Of a stretch of 64,000 nt of DNA, positions 8,809-17,443 are shown in pieces. The stretch lies in NCBI GenBank assembly GCA_025354165.1, contig JANXNI010000052.1, positions 1-64,000 on the forward strand. The letters are read 5' to 3'. Position 1 is the first letter of the stretch. Each line of letters begins with the position of its first letter. Source of the stretch: Burkholderiales bacterium. Its GTDB lineage: Bacteria > Pseudomonadota > Gammaproteobacteria > Burkholderiales > Casimicrobiaceae. Below the pieces are notes generated by a model. The model saw only the letters and a program-made list of their open reading frames with translations. It did no database searches and had not been told where the DNA came from. Position numbers and translations under genes: made by a program.

Positions 8809-9519
8809 ATGACCGCAAGCTCAGAGCCTTCGCAAGCAATCGACAAACTCGCCGCCGTGCAAGCGCGGCTTCAGGCAGCCGTGCAACACGCGGGTCGAGG
8901 CGAGCACGATGTTGAACTACTGGCTGTGAGCAAACTGCAGCCCGGTGAGAAAATTCGCGCGCTCTACGCTGCGGGGCAGCGCGCATTTGGTGAAAACTAC
9001 GTGCAAGAGGCTGAAGCCAAAATCGCGCAACTCGCGGACTTGTCCGATATCGAGTGGCATTTGATCGGCCCGCTGCAATCCAACAAAACGCGCGGCGTCG
9101 CGGAAACGGTGCACTGGGTGCATTCGGTGGATCGGCTGAAAATCGCCGAGCGCCTGTCGGCGCAGCGGCCCGAATCGATGCCGCCGCTGAATGTTTGCAT
9201 TCAGGTCAATATCAGCGGCGAGGCATCAAAAAGCGGCTGCGAACCCGATGCGACGCTGGCTTTGATTCAGGCGGCGAGTGCGTTGCCGCGCCTTCGCGTG
9301 CGCGGCGTGATGGGCATGCCGCAGCCGGGCATCGGCGATGCTTCTACACGCGCGCAATTTACGCAGCTAGCCGCCTTGTTTGGGGCAGCGAAAGCGCGGG
9401 TACCAACGCTTGATACGCTGTCGATAGGGATGTCCGACGATCTTGAGATCGCAGTGGAATGCGGCTCGACGATGGTGCGCGTGGGTACGGCGCTGTTTGG
9501 CGTACGACCGGCTCAGTAA
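8809..9519 (+). CDS. yggS: YggS-family pyridoxal phosphate homeostasis protein
   Basis: A PLP-binding alanine-racemase-fold protein of 236 residues. The PLP lysine lies in LLAVSKLQP (about residue 40), followed by FGENYVQEAEAK and WHLIGPLQSNK, both family signatures, and later LSIGMSDDLEIAVECGSTMVRVGTALFG for phosphate binding. It buffers free PLP and lacks racemase activity in characterised relatives. The ATG at 8809 was chosen because homologous sequence begins there; the frame is open to 8746. It leads a yggS-proC-DUF167 operon, an arrangement conserved in proteobacteria. Confidence 0.93.
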   Translation: MTASSEPSQAIDKLAAVQARLQAAVQHAGRGEHDVELLAVSKLQPGEKIRALYAAGQRAFGENYVQEAEAKIAQLADLSDIEWHLIGPLQSNKTRGVAETVHWVHSVDRLKIAERLSAQRPESMPPLNVCIQVNISGEASKSGCEPDATLALIQAASALPRLRVRGVMGMPQPGIGDASTRAQFTQLAALFGAAKARVPTLDTLSIGMSDDLEIAVECGSTMVRVGTALFGVRPAQ

Positions 9520-9533
9520 AACAAAGGGATGTC

Positions 9534-10342
<809 letters not shown>

Positions 10343-10346
<4 letters not shown>

Positions 10347-10651
10347 CGCCGTCGACGCGGCGAACCTGGATTTGTGAGGTCAACGGCGGCGTCGACATTG
10401 CACTTTACGCGCAGCCCGGAGCCAAGGCGACTGAAGTCGCAGGAGAGCATGAAGGTGCGCTGAAATTGCGCGTTCGCGCGCCGCCCGTTGATGGCAAAGC
10501 AAACGCTGCGGTGATCGCATTTTTGGCGTTGAAACTGGGCGTTGCCAAGTCGCAGATTGAGCTGACTTCTGGCGATAAAAATCGGAGGAAACGGCTGCAC
10601 GTTGCGGGCGTTTCAGCTGAGTTTGTCCACGAAAAACTTCTTTCAGCTTAA
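10343..10651 (+). CDS. DUF167/YggU-family protein
   Basis: A 102-residue protein with the small DUF167 fold: VDIALYAQPGAKATEVAGEHEGALKLRVRAPPVDGKANAAVIAFLA is the diagnostic run, followed by SGDKNRRKRLHV. Its biochemical role is unknown; structures of homologues are alpha/beta folds with no clear active site. It starts with a GTG overlapping the proC stop (GTGA). Its own stop codon TAA (10649-10651) is supplied by the left arm of a 116-bp palindromic element, so the last residues may differ from relatives. Confidence 0.88.
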
Positions 10652-10759
10652 GGAAGAAAAGCAGACTGCATTGGGGCTGGGTGCTTAAAAGTGTACAAGT
10701 CGACAAATTGTAATATGGGGATGTAGCCCCAGTGCAGACGTGCTTTAAGGAAAAAGCTG
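10644..10759. repeat. 116-bp intergenic palindromic element, copy 1
   Basis: The element is 35 + 46 + 35 bases. Outer arm ends are CAGCTT (10644-10649) and AAGCTG (10754-10759); inner arm ends are CTGCATTGGGGCT (10666-10678) and AGCCCCAGTGCAG (10725-10737), an inverted pair with one mismatch. The exact centre is TCGA within AAGTCGAC. Copies with identical spacing occur at 23421, 57549 and 61996, and a deleted form at 31396. Here it fills most of the gap between the convergent DUF167 and DUF1841 genes and carries the DUF167 stop codon. It could work as a bidirectional terminator or mRNA-stabilising hairpin, or be a non-autonomous mobile element. Confidence 0.88.
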
Positions 10760-10785
10760 TTTAGTAAAGTGGCACACGCTAACTG

Positions 10786-11223
10786 CTATTGCTGGCTCGG
10801 TAGCCGCTGCCTGAGCAACTGCAAATACAACGCGCCGTCGAGCGCTTGCCCCGTGCGCTGCGACTGCCACAATGTTTCGCCGAGGCATTCCAGAATCTCG
10901 TGTTTGGCCGCGTGTTCGTCGTCGTGCTTCGCGGCCAGTTGCGCATGAATTGCGCGAATCCCGATGGGCTGGTCGATGTCCAGCTGCTCCTGAATCGCGA
11001 GGTGAAATCCGAGATGCAAAAACGGATTGATGTCGCCCGCTTCGGGTCGCCAGTCGGTCGTCACGAATGACTCCGGATTTTGCAACACGCGGTGATATTC
11101 CGGATGCATCGTCAGGATTGCAGCGGTCTTCTCTTCAAGCGGCGACAGCGGATCGCGACGCTGAAATTTCGCCCACGTGTCGATGAAAAATTGTCGCGCC
11201 TGATCGCGTGAGGGATTGAACAT
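10786..11223 (-). CDS. DUF1841 family protein
   Basis: A 145-residue soluble protein opening with MFNPSRDQARQFFIDTWAKF and containing INPFLHLGFHLAIQEQLDIDQP, the hallmarks of DUF1841, a family found mainly in beta- and gammaproteobacteria. The function is unknown; histidines in the HLGFHLAIQEQ and HDDEHAAKHEILECLGETLW segments could bind a metal. It lies 35 bases downstream of nth on the same strand, a pairing conserved in betaproteobacteria, and probably belongs to the rnfB-nth transcript. Confidence 0.85.
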   Translation of the reverse strand: MFNPSRDQARQFFIDTWAKFQRRDPLSPLEEKTAAILTMHPEYHRVLQNPESFVTTDWRPEAGDINPFLHLGFHLAIQEQLDIDQPIGIRAIHAQLAAKHDDEHAAKHEILECLGETLWQSQRTGQALDGALYLQLLRQRLPSQQ

Positions 11224-11258
11224 TGGCTTGAAGACGTGAGAGCTTTGTGGGTGCGGTT

Positions 11259-11945
11259 TTACTGCGAATGTTCGGTGAACGGCGCTTGCGGTAAATCTGC
11301 CAACGCAGCGGCACCCGCACGTTTTCCCGAAAATTCACACTCATCGAACACCACACACTGACCGCACTTCGGAGTGCGCGCAACGCAGGTGTAGCGCCCA
11401 TGCAGGATGAGCAGATGATGCGCGATCCGCAAAAACTCAGGCGGCGTGAATTTCATGAGCTTTCGTTCGACCTCCTCGACGTTCTTTCCGGGCGCGAGCT
11501 TCATGCGATTGGCGACGCGAAAAACATGCGTGTCCACGGCAAACGTGTGCTCGCCAAATGCTTCATTCAACACTACGTTCGCAGTCTTGCGGCCCACGCC
11601 GGGCAAGGCTTCCAGCGCAGCACGATCATGCGGCACTTCGCCGCCGTGCAACTCGATTAGCTGACGCGCCGTAGCGATGGCGTTCTTTGCCTTGTTGCGA
11701 AACAGACCGATGGTTTTGATGTGCTCCATCAGCGTCTCTTCGCCAAGCGCTACCAGATCGGCAGGTGTTTTCACGGTCGGGAAAAAGCGGCGCGTAGCGA
11801 CGTTCACCGCTTTGTCAGTTGTCTGGGCCGAGCAGAGCACCGCAATGACCAACTGAAACGGATTGCCGTATTCAAGCTCGGTCTTCGGATTGGGGTTCGC
11901 CTCGGCCAATTTCGCGAAGATGCGGCGACGTTTTTCGGCGTTCAC
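11259..11945 (-). CDS. nth: Endonuclease III
   Basis: Nth is a base-excision repair DNA glycosylase/AP lyase for oxidised pyrimidines. The 228-residue frame shows the helix-hairpin-helix LPGVGRKTANVVLNEAFG with the catalytic lysine, the catalytic aspartate in FAVDTHVFRVANR, and the four [4Fe-4S] cysteines with C-x6-C-x2-C-x5-C spacing in CVARTPKCGQCVVFDEC. The C-terminus has about 17 residues beyond the usual length. The start overlaps the stop of the RnfB-like gene by 4 bases (ATGA), so the two are translationally coupled. Confidence 0.95.
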   Translation of the reverse strand: MNAEKRRRIFAKLAEANPNPKTELEYGNPFQLVIAVLCSAQTTDKAVNVATRRFFPTVKTPADLVALGEETLMEHIKTIGLFRNKAKNAIATARQLIELHGGEVPHDRAALEALPGVGRKTANVVLNEAFGEHTFAVDTHVFRVANRMKLAPGKNVEEVERKLMKFTPPEFLRIAHHLLILHGRYTCVARTPKCGQCVVFDECEFSGKRAGAAALADLPQAPFTEHSQ

Positions 11946-12559
11946 GACCGGGCCTTGGCTCTAGCCAGAATGTCCGCTAGCAACGTCTTTTTATCGGGCG
12001 ATACTTGAGGTGCATGCGCTTCAGCTTTGGCGTCAGCGCGCTCGGCGAAACGCGCTTTGTGCGCTTGATATTGCTGCCGCAGGATCGTCGCTTGCGGCTC
12101 GCGATCGTCGAGCGTTACGTGCACGCGATTGGCAGTTGTCGCGACCGGTTCAAGTGAGATGCAATCGACGGGGCAGGCAATGATGCAAAGCTCGCAACCT
12201 GTGCAGTCGCTTGCGATGACCGTGTGCATTCGTTTCGAAGCACCCACAATCGCGTCGGTCGGACACACGGGCAGACAAGCTGCGCAGCCGATGCATGCAC
12301 CTTCGTCAATGAACGCAACATGCTCCGGCGCGTAGGCGTCGACGTCCTCCGCGAGCGCAATCACTTTGCGCGCCAGCAGCGCGGCCAACGCAACGCGAGT
12401 CGCATCCCCGCCCGGCGGACAGCGATTGATTTCGGCTTCGCCGACATGCATCGCCTCCGCATAGGCGTGGCAATCGGCATAGCCGCAGCGTTGGCATTGC
12501 GTTTGCGGCAACAGCGTATCAATCGCCGTCACGCTCACTGAAATCGGAACCGTCAACAT
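11942..12559 (-). CDS. rnfB: RnfB-like Fe-S electron transport protein
   Basis: The 205-residue protein has an N-terminal Fe-S domain with the CxxCGxxxC pattern (QTQCQRCGYADCHAYA, then NRCPPGG) and a double [4Fe-4S] ferredoxin domain with CIGCAACLPVCPTDAI and CTGCELCIIACPVDCI. That is the RnfB/RsxB layout, but it lacks the N-terminal membrane helix of true RnfB and no other rnf genes are present, so it is the stand-alone betaproteobacterial form. It is coupled to nth, which itself needs an Fe-S cluster, and could be an electron donor for repair or SoxR-type reduction; that role is inferred. Confidence 0.85.
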   Translation of the reverse strand: MLTVPISVSVTAIDTLLPQTQCQRCGYADCHAYAEAMHVGEAEINRCPPGGDATRVALAALLARKVIALAEDVDAYAPEHVAFIDEGACIGCAACLPVCPTDAIVGASKRMHTVIASDCTGCELCIIACPVDCISLEPVATTANRVHVTLDDREPQATILRQQYQAHKARFAERADAKAEAHAPQVSPDKKTLLADILARAKARS

Positions 12560-12687
12560 CCTTCAAATTATCGTCGAACCGTCAGACGCGGTTCCATTTG
12601 TCACAGCCGTGACGCACACGCCGCGTATCGTTCCATGCTTTAATCGCGCTACAAGATACCGATGTTCGAGACACTTAAGGAGGAGCG

Positions 12688-13821
12688 ATGACGGAACCGG
12701 TCATCAGCATTCGGAACCTGCGCGTGGCGTATGGCGACAACGAAGTGCTGAAGGGCATTGACCTCGCGATTGCGCCCGGCAGCTTTATTGCATTGCTGGG
12801 TGCGTCCGGGTGTGGAAAAACCACGCTACTACGCACACTCGCAGGCTTCAACGAGGCTGCGGGCGGATCGATTCTGGTCGATGGCAAGGACATTCTTGCG
12901 CTCGCGCCGGAGCGGCGCGGCATGGCGATGGTATTTCAGTCGTATGCCCTGTGGTCGCACATGAATGTAGCGCAGAATATTGGCTACGGTTTGAAATTGC
13001 GCGGCATCTCGAAACCAGAAATCGCGGAGCGTGTCACGAAATTGCTGGCGATGCTAGGTCTGCAAGGTTACGAGCAGCGACCGGTCGCCGAGCTCTCCGG
13101 TGGACAGAGGCAGCGCGTTGCGCTTGGGCGCGCGCTCGCTGTTGAGCCAAAAATTTTGCTGCTGGATGAGCCGCTTTCGAACCTTGACGCGCGCATTCGT
13201 TTGCAGATGCGACACGAGATTCGCAGCATCCAGAAGAAGCTCGGACTGACCGCAATTCTCGTCACCCATGATCGTGAAGAGGCGATGGTGATGGCAGATC
13301 AGGTCGTCATTCTCGATCAAGGGCGCATCGCGCAAATCGGCACGCCGGAAGAAGTGTTTCAGAGGCCATCGTCGCCGTTTGTCGCGTCGTTCATGGGTGC
13401 CGAAAACATCGTTGACTGTGTAGCGAAGCGTTCCGAAAAGGGCATCGCGATAAGCGTGCCGAAATCTCAGGCTTCAACGCTCGAATGCTCAACCGACGCA
13501 GCGGCGGACGGCGCGTGCGTAGCTGAAGATGCAATGGGCGAAGCACCGCGACCGGTACAGGTTCACTTCCGCAGTGAGTCCGCATTTTTAAGCCTCACTG
13601 AAACTGCGGTCAGCAACGCCTTGCAGCTGCCTGGGCGCGTCGCGCAGGTGAGCTACCTCGGAAGCGGTTATCGCTGCGAAATCGACACCGATTGCGGCTC
13701 GTTTTTTGTCGATCACCCAACGCGGGTTTCGCCCGATGACGTCGTCACTATTTGTATTCCCGCTGGCGCGCTGCATGTCTTCCGGATGGATCCAGCACGC
13801 ACTGTTGCTGCGCGGCATTAG
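12688..13821 (+). CDS. ABC importer ATP-binding subunit
   Basis: A 377-residue ABC ATPase of the CUT1/spermidine-iron type. Walker A is GASGCGKTTLL (about residue 38), the signature is LSGGQRQRVALGRAL (about residue 135), Walker B is ILLLDEPLSNLDA, and the H-loop is ILVTHDREEAM. A TOBE-type regulatory region follows residue 240, with an unusual acidic and alanine-rich insert near residues 265-290. AAGGAGGAG immediately upstream is a strong ribosome binding site. It leads an operon of ATPase, periplasmic binding protein and two permeases, so it energises import; the substrate is uncertain (see the binding protein). Confidence 0.9.
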   Translation: MTEPVISIRNLRVAYGDNEVLKGIDLAIAPGSFIALLGASGCGKTTLLRTLAGFNEAAGGSILVDGKDILALAPERRGMAMVFQSYALWSHMNVAQNIGYGLKLRGISKPEIAERVTKLLAMLGLQGYEQRPVAELSGGQRQRVALGRALAVEPKILLLDEPLSNLDARIRLQMRHEIRSIQKKLGLTAILVTHDREEAMVMADQVVILDQGRIAQIGTPEEVFQRPSSPFVASFMGAENIVDCVAKRSEKGIAISVPKSQASTLECSTDAAADGACVAEDAMGEAPRPVQVHFRSESAFLSLTETAVSNALQLPGRVAQVSYLGSGYRCEIDTDCGSFFVDHPTRVSPDDVVTICIPAGALHVFRMDPARTVAARH

Positions 13822-13865
13822 TACGCCGCCCTTTTGTCGTCACGTTTTATTTTCAGGAGAGTTAT

Positions 13866-15011
13866 ATGAAAAAAACTTATCGAATGCTGACGCTGTCGCT
13901 GGGCGTTTTGCTCAGTGTTGCGTCTACCGGTGCGCGTTCGCAGGTGACGCTCAACGTCATCTCGGGCGGATCGCAAAACATGGTCGACTACGTCACCGAT
14001 TACCTCGGCCCGCTGTTTGAAAAACAGAATCCGGGTGTGAAAGTCGCTGTCGTCGGCGTTGGGCCGGACGATGCCGGTTCACAAAAAATTCTCGAAAAAC
14101 TGCAAGCTCAAAAAGCACAACCGCAGTGGGACGTGGACGTCATCGTTCCGAATCAGCAGAAGACCGGTGAGATGGCTCAGGCTGGCTTGCTCATGAAATA
14201 TCGCGACTCGATTGCTACCGGGAAATACGCGGTCAGCCAGTCGTCCAAACTTGCGCTGGGTGTCAATGTCGACGGCTATGTGATGCCGATGTTCGAGAGC
14301 CAGACCGCGATGGCGTACAACCCTGATTTGGTGAAATCACCGCCGTCTTCGTATGACGAACTGCGCGTGTGGACGGCAAAAAATCCCAAGCAATTTGGCT
14401 ACAACGGCTTGAAGAACGGCATGTCCGGCGTGGCCTTCGTAGTCGGCTGGATGTATGCGTACAGCGGCAACGCAGCCGCGCTGCAACAAGGCCCGTATGA
14501 CGCCGCCACCAAGGCAGGCTGGTCGAAGGCTTACGCTGATCTGAAAGCATTCAATCAGGGCGTGACCTTCACTCCGGGTAACGCGGGCACGCTCGACATG
14601 CTTAATCGAGGCGAGATCGCGATGGGCCCGGTGTGGGTCGACATGTTCTATACATGGAAAGCGGACGGTCGTTTGTCGCCGAATCTGAAGCTCAAACTGC
14701 TGTCGCCGGGTATGCCCGGTCAGCCGTACTACTATGCGATCCCGGCGAAGGCGAAGAACGCTGAACTCGCCAAGAAATTCATCGCACTGGCGACGAGTCC
14801 CCAGGTGCAGGCTGACGGCATCGTCAAGCGCTTCAACTGGTATCCCGGCATCGATCCCAATGCCGTGAAGTCCTCGCTCGACCCGAAGGCATGGGCTAAT
14901 CTGTTCACCGATATTTCACCCGCTGATCTGGCAAAAAATGCCAAGCCGTTCCCGATCGCGCCGTTCTTTACGGAACTGCGAGAGGGATATGAAAAGCAGG
15001 TCGGCAATTAG
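13866..15011 (+). CDS. ABC importer periplasmic substrate-binding protein
   Basis: The 381-residue protein begins with a signal peptide (MKKTYRMLTLSLGVLLSVAS, cleavage likely after ...GARS) and continues as a type II periplasmic binding protein of the iron/thiamine/spermidine/2-aminoethylphosphonate class. Features include SGGSQNMVDYVTDYLGPLFE at the mature N-terminus and MPGQPYYYAIPAKAKNAELAKKFI near the end. The ligand cannot be read from sequence; candidates include polyamines, thiamine-like compounds and phosphonates. The start at 13866 has AGGAGA at 13855-13860; an upstream in-frame extension from 13752 overlaps the ATPase gene and is rejected. A repeat separates it from the permease genes. 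Confidence 0.88.
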   Translation: MKKTYRMLTLSLGVLLSVASTGARSQVTLNVISGGSQNMVDYVTDYLGPLFEKQNPGVKVAVVGVGPDDAGSQKILEKLQAQKAQPQWDVDVIVPNQQKTGEMAQAGLLMKYRDSIATGKYAVSQSSKLALGVNVDGYVMPMFESQTAMAYNPDLVKSPPSSYDELRVWTAKNPKQFGYNGLKNGMSGVAFVVGWMYAYSGNAAALQQGPYDAATKAGWSKAYADLKAFNQGVTFTPGNAGTLDMLNRGEIAMGPVWVDMFYTWKADGRLSPNLKLKLLSPGMPGQPYYYAIPAKAKNAELAKKFIALATSPQVQADGIVKRFNWYPGIDPNAVKSSLDPKAWANLFTDISPADLAKNAKPFPIAPFFTELREGYEKQVGN

Positions 15012-15025
15012 CCGTTTGCAATAAA

Positions 15026-15134
15026 TTGTCATCCTGAGGGTTCAGCGAGGGATCACGGTGGATGTGACGGGTGTCGCCATTGCCGCGACCATCCCGGTGC
15101 GACGTGAGCCTTAGCTTGTGATTCAGGACGACAA
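15026..15134. repeat. GTCATCCTGAG-type inverted repeat between binding protein and permease
   Basis: TTGTCATCCTGAGG at 15026-15039 and the inverse of TTGTCGTCCTGAAT at 15121-15134 match at 11 of 14 positions, with about 80 bases between. The left arm continues as GGTTCAGCGAGGGATCA, resembling the GTCATCCTGAGCGAAGCGAAGGATC repeats seen in many bacteria. It lies in the 155-182-bp gap between the abundant binding-protein gene and the permease gene, the usual place for a hairpin that protects the upstream mRNA and lowers expression downstream. Confidence 0.6.
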
Positions 15135-15193
15135 CGTGATTCGACGAACCATTCGTCAGCCTTAGTTTGCAGCGCGAATCGGAAGCCCTAACT

Positions 15194-16045
15194 TTGCAAA
15201 AACGTTCCACTACCCTGATGCCAATCGCGCTGTTGTCGCCAGCGCTATTGATGGTTGGTTTGTTGTTTGTCTATCCACTGCTGTTTTCACTCGCCTACGC
15301 GTTTCGCAATGAGGCGACTGGCGCGTGGGGCTTGGTCAATTTCGAGAAAGCGTTCGAACTCTACAGCAACGACATCCTCTACACCGTGTTCATCCTGGTG
15401 CTTGCAACGGTGCTCACAGGTCTGTTCGCAGTCGCGATTGGCGGTTACTTGACGCTCGGTGAAAACCGTCGCACGGTGGCGATTTTGAGGTGGCTTTATC
15501 GCTGGCCGCTATTTATTCCAATGGTGGTTGCCGGTCAGTTGATGCGTACTTTTCTCGCCAAGAACGGCATGCTCAACAACGGTTTGATGTCGCTCGGGTT
15601 GATCGAGCCGATCAACGCAGTCAGCATGCTGGACTGGCGCGGCGTGGTGATTACGTTCGTCTGGAAGCAGTTGCCGTTTGCGGCCTTGCTGATTTCTGGT
15701 GCGATGGCATCGATGGATCGCTCGATGATCGAATCAGCGCGCAACCTCGGTGCCAGCCGCTTTCACGCGCTTGTCGAAATCGTGATTCCGCAGGTCAAAG
15801 CGAGCATTGCTGTCAGCCTGATCCTGTCGTTTGTCACGATGTTGTCGGCGCTGTCAGTGCCGATGATGGTGATCGCTGGATCGCCGACCATGATTACGGT
15901 GGATATGGCGTGGCGCGTTAATTCGTACAGCGATTACGGCGTCGCCAATGCGTTGGGTTTCATCTCATGTGCCATGAGCGGCGTGGTCGCGTGGTTCTAT
16001 TTGCGACAAAGTGTTCGCGAGCAATCGCGCATCGTTGCGAAGTAG
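15194..16045 (+). CDS. ABC importer permease subunit 1
   Basis: An integral membrane protein of about 283 residues with six predicted helices and the BPD transporter EAA loop ESARNLGASRFHALVEIVIPQ (about residues 185-205), which contacts the ATPase. It follows the binding-protein gene and is 5 bases from the second permease gene, so the two form a heterodimeric channel. The start is uncertain: the frame is open to 15167; a TTG at 15194 has GGAAG at 15181-15185 and is used here; an ATG at 15218 would still leave the first helix complete. Confidence 0.85.
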   Translation: MQKRSTTLMPIALLSPALLMVGLLFVYPLLFSLAYAFRNEATGAWGLVNFEKAFELYSNDILYTVFILVLATVLTGLFAVAIGGYLTLGENRRTVAILRWLYRWPLFIPMVVAGQLMRTFLAKNGMLNNGLMSLGLIEPINAVSMLDWRGVVITFVWKQLPFAALLISGAMASMDRSMIESARNLGASRFHALVEIVIPQVKASIAVSLILSFVTMLSALSVPMMVIAGSPTMITVDMAWRVNSYSDYGVANALGFISCAMSGVVAWFYLRQSVREQSRIVAK

Positions 16046-16050
16046 CCGCA

Positions 16051-16890
16051 ATGAATGCCCCAACGATTTCTCTCGCGTCACGCATGCCCAAATGGGTTGG
16101 CGCGCTCGTACGTGGACTGCTCATCGTTTTGCTGGCCGTGGCGATTTTCGGTCCTTTACTCAACATGCTGATCTGGACCGTAGCCGAGGCCTGGTACTTT
16201 CCGAACAAGTTGCCGCTACGTTGGGGTTTCCAATTTTGGGGGCGCGTGTTCCGACCCGAAGCGGGCGCGATGACCGCGCTGTGGACGAGCGTGCTGATCG
16301 CGATGATGACGGTGGTGTTTAGTCTACTGGTGTCGATTCCGGCGGGCTATGCGTTGTCGCGTCGTACCCTGCCGTTGCGCAGCGTTTTCCTGCTGGTATT
16401 TCTGTTGCCACAAGCGTTTCCAGCGATTGCCGTGCACATGAATATCGCGCGCATTTTCTACGGCATTGGTCTTAATGGCACGATCTGGGGCGTGATGCTG
16501 GTGCACGCGATTCAGGGGCTGGTGTTCTCGGTATGGATTGCTTCGGCGTCGTTCGCTGCCGTGAATCAGGAGCAGGTCGAAGCTGCACGCAATTTGGGCG
16601 CGTCGCCGTGGCGTGCCTTCATGAATGTGTCATTGCCGCTGGCTGCGCCGGGGCTGATGGCCAGTGCGATTTTTGTGTTTTTGATTTCTCTCGACGAATT
16701 TTCGGGAACTTTTTTCGTGGGTGTTCCCGATGTGCGAACGCTCCCGCTCACCATGTTGAATGCCGCGCTGGAAGGCAATTATCAGATCGCGTCGATCACA
16801 GCGCTCCTGCTACTCGTTCCGTCTATCGCGTTCATGTTGTTTGTCGAAAAATTCCTGAAAGCGGACGTGCTTGCGAAGGTGGGCACCTAA
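16051..16890 (+). CDS. ABC importer permease subunit 2
   Basis: A 279-residue permease with six membrane helices and the EAA loop VEAARNLGASPWRAFMNVSLPLAAPG (about residues 175-200). It pairs with the preceding permease. The ATG at 16051 begins 5 bases after the stop of the first permease; the longer frame from 15967 overlaps that gene and encodes unrelated residues. The C-terminal FVEKFLKADVLAKVGT is a usual ending for this class. It is followed after 6 bases by the 2H phosphoesterase gene, which is therefore in the same operon. Confidence 0.88.
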   Translation: MNAPTISLASRMPKWVGALVRGLLIVLLAVAIFGPLLNMLIWTVAEAWYFPNKLPLRWGFQFWGRVFRPEAGAMTALWTSVLIAMMTVVFSLLVSIPAGYALSRRTLPLRSVFLLVFLLPQAFPAIAVHMNIARIFYGIGLNGTIWGVMLVHAIQGLVFSVWIASASFAAVNQEQVEAARNLGASPWRAFMNVSLPLAAPGLMASAIFVFLISLDEFSGTFFVGVPDVRTLPLTMLNAALEGNYQIASITALLLLVPSIAFMLFVEKFLKADVLAKVGT

Positions 16891-16896
16891 CGTATC

Positions 16897-17415
16897 GTGG
16901 TGAATGAATACTCAATCTGGCTGTTACCGGAAGCCGCGCAGCTTGCGCAACTGACCGCAATCGTCAATGATCTGGCGGAACAATTTGGTACGCAGAGCTT
17001 CATTCCGCATGTCACCATTCAGGGTGATCTGGCGGTTCCGTTCGACGCACTGGCGGAAGCCTTGCAGGACATCGCAAACGAACACATTTCGCAAAATTGG
17101 CCGATTGCAAGTATCGACGGCAGCGAGCATTTCTTCCGCAGTCTGTACGTCTGCTTCGATGAGCATCCCGCTTATTTATCCATGAAACAGTCGATGCAAC
17201 GAGTCAGCGGCACAACTGAGGGTTTGTCGCTGTTCCCGCATTTAAGCCTCGCCTACGGCTTAACCGACGTACAAAAAAACCTGGCGCTAGTCGCCGAGCT
17301 TCAGCAGTCGCTTTCCGAGCCGCTGCGCTTTGATCGCATCGTCATTGCTCGTTCGTCAAAGAACGTTCCGATTGCGGACTGGCAATGTCTCGCCGAGTTC
17401 GCGTTAGGATTGTGA
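16897..17415 (+). CDS. 2H phosphoesterase (cyclic phosphodiesterase / RNA ligase-like)
   Basis: The 172-residue protein contains the two HxTx/HxSx active-site motifs of the 2H phosphoesterase superfamily: PHVTIQG (about residue 38) and PHLSLAYG (about residue 113). The opening YSIWLLPE and strand pattern resemble plant-type cyclic phosphodiesterases (CPDase). Such enzymes open 2',3'-cyclic or 1'',2''-cyclic nucleotides, and DUF1045 relatives act on cyclic phosphate intermediates of phosphonate use. Start is one of two adjacent GTG codons (16897 or 16900), 6 bases after the permease stop. Its place in an import operon hints that the imported compound is, or becomes, a phosphodiester or cyclic phosphate; this is inference. 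Confidence 0.8.
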   Translation: MVNEYSIWLLPEAAQLAQLTAIVNDLAEQFGTQSFIPHVTIQGDLAVPFDALAEALQDIANEHISQNWPIASIDGSEHFFRSLYVCFDEHPAYLSMKQSMQRVSGTTEGLSLFPHLSLAYGLTDVQKNLALVAELQQSLSEPLRFDRIVIARSSKNVPIADWQCLAEFALGL

Positions 17416-17443
17416 TGCCGTCGCCCGGGTAGCATTCTGTCGA

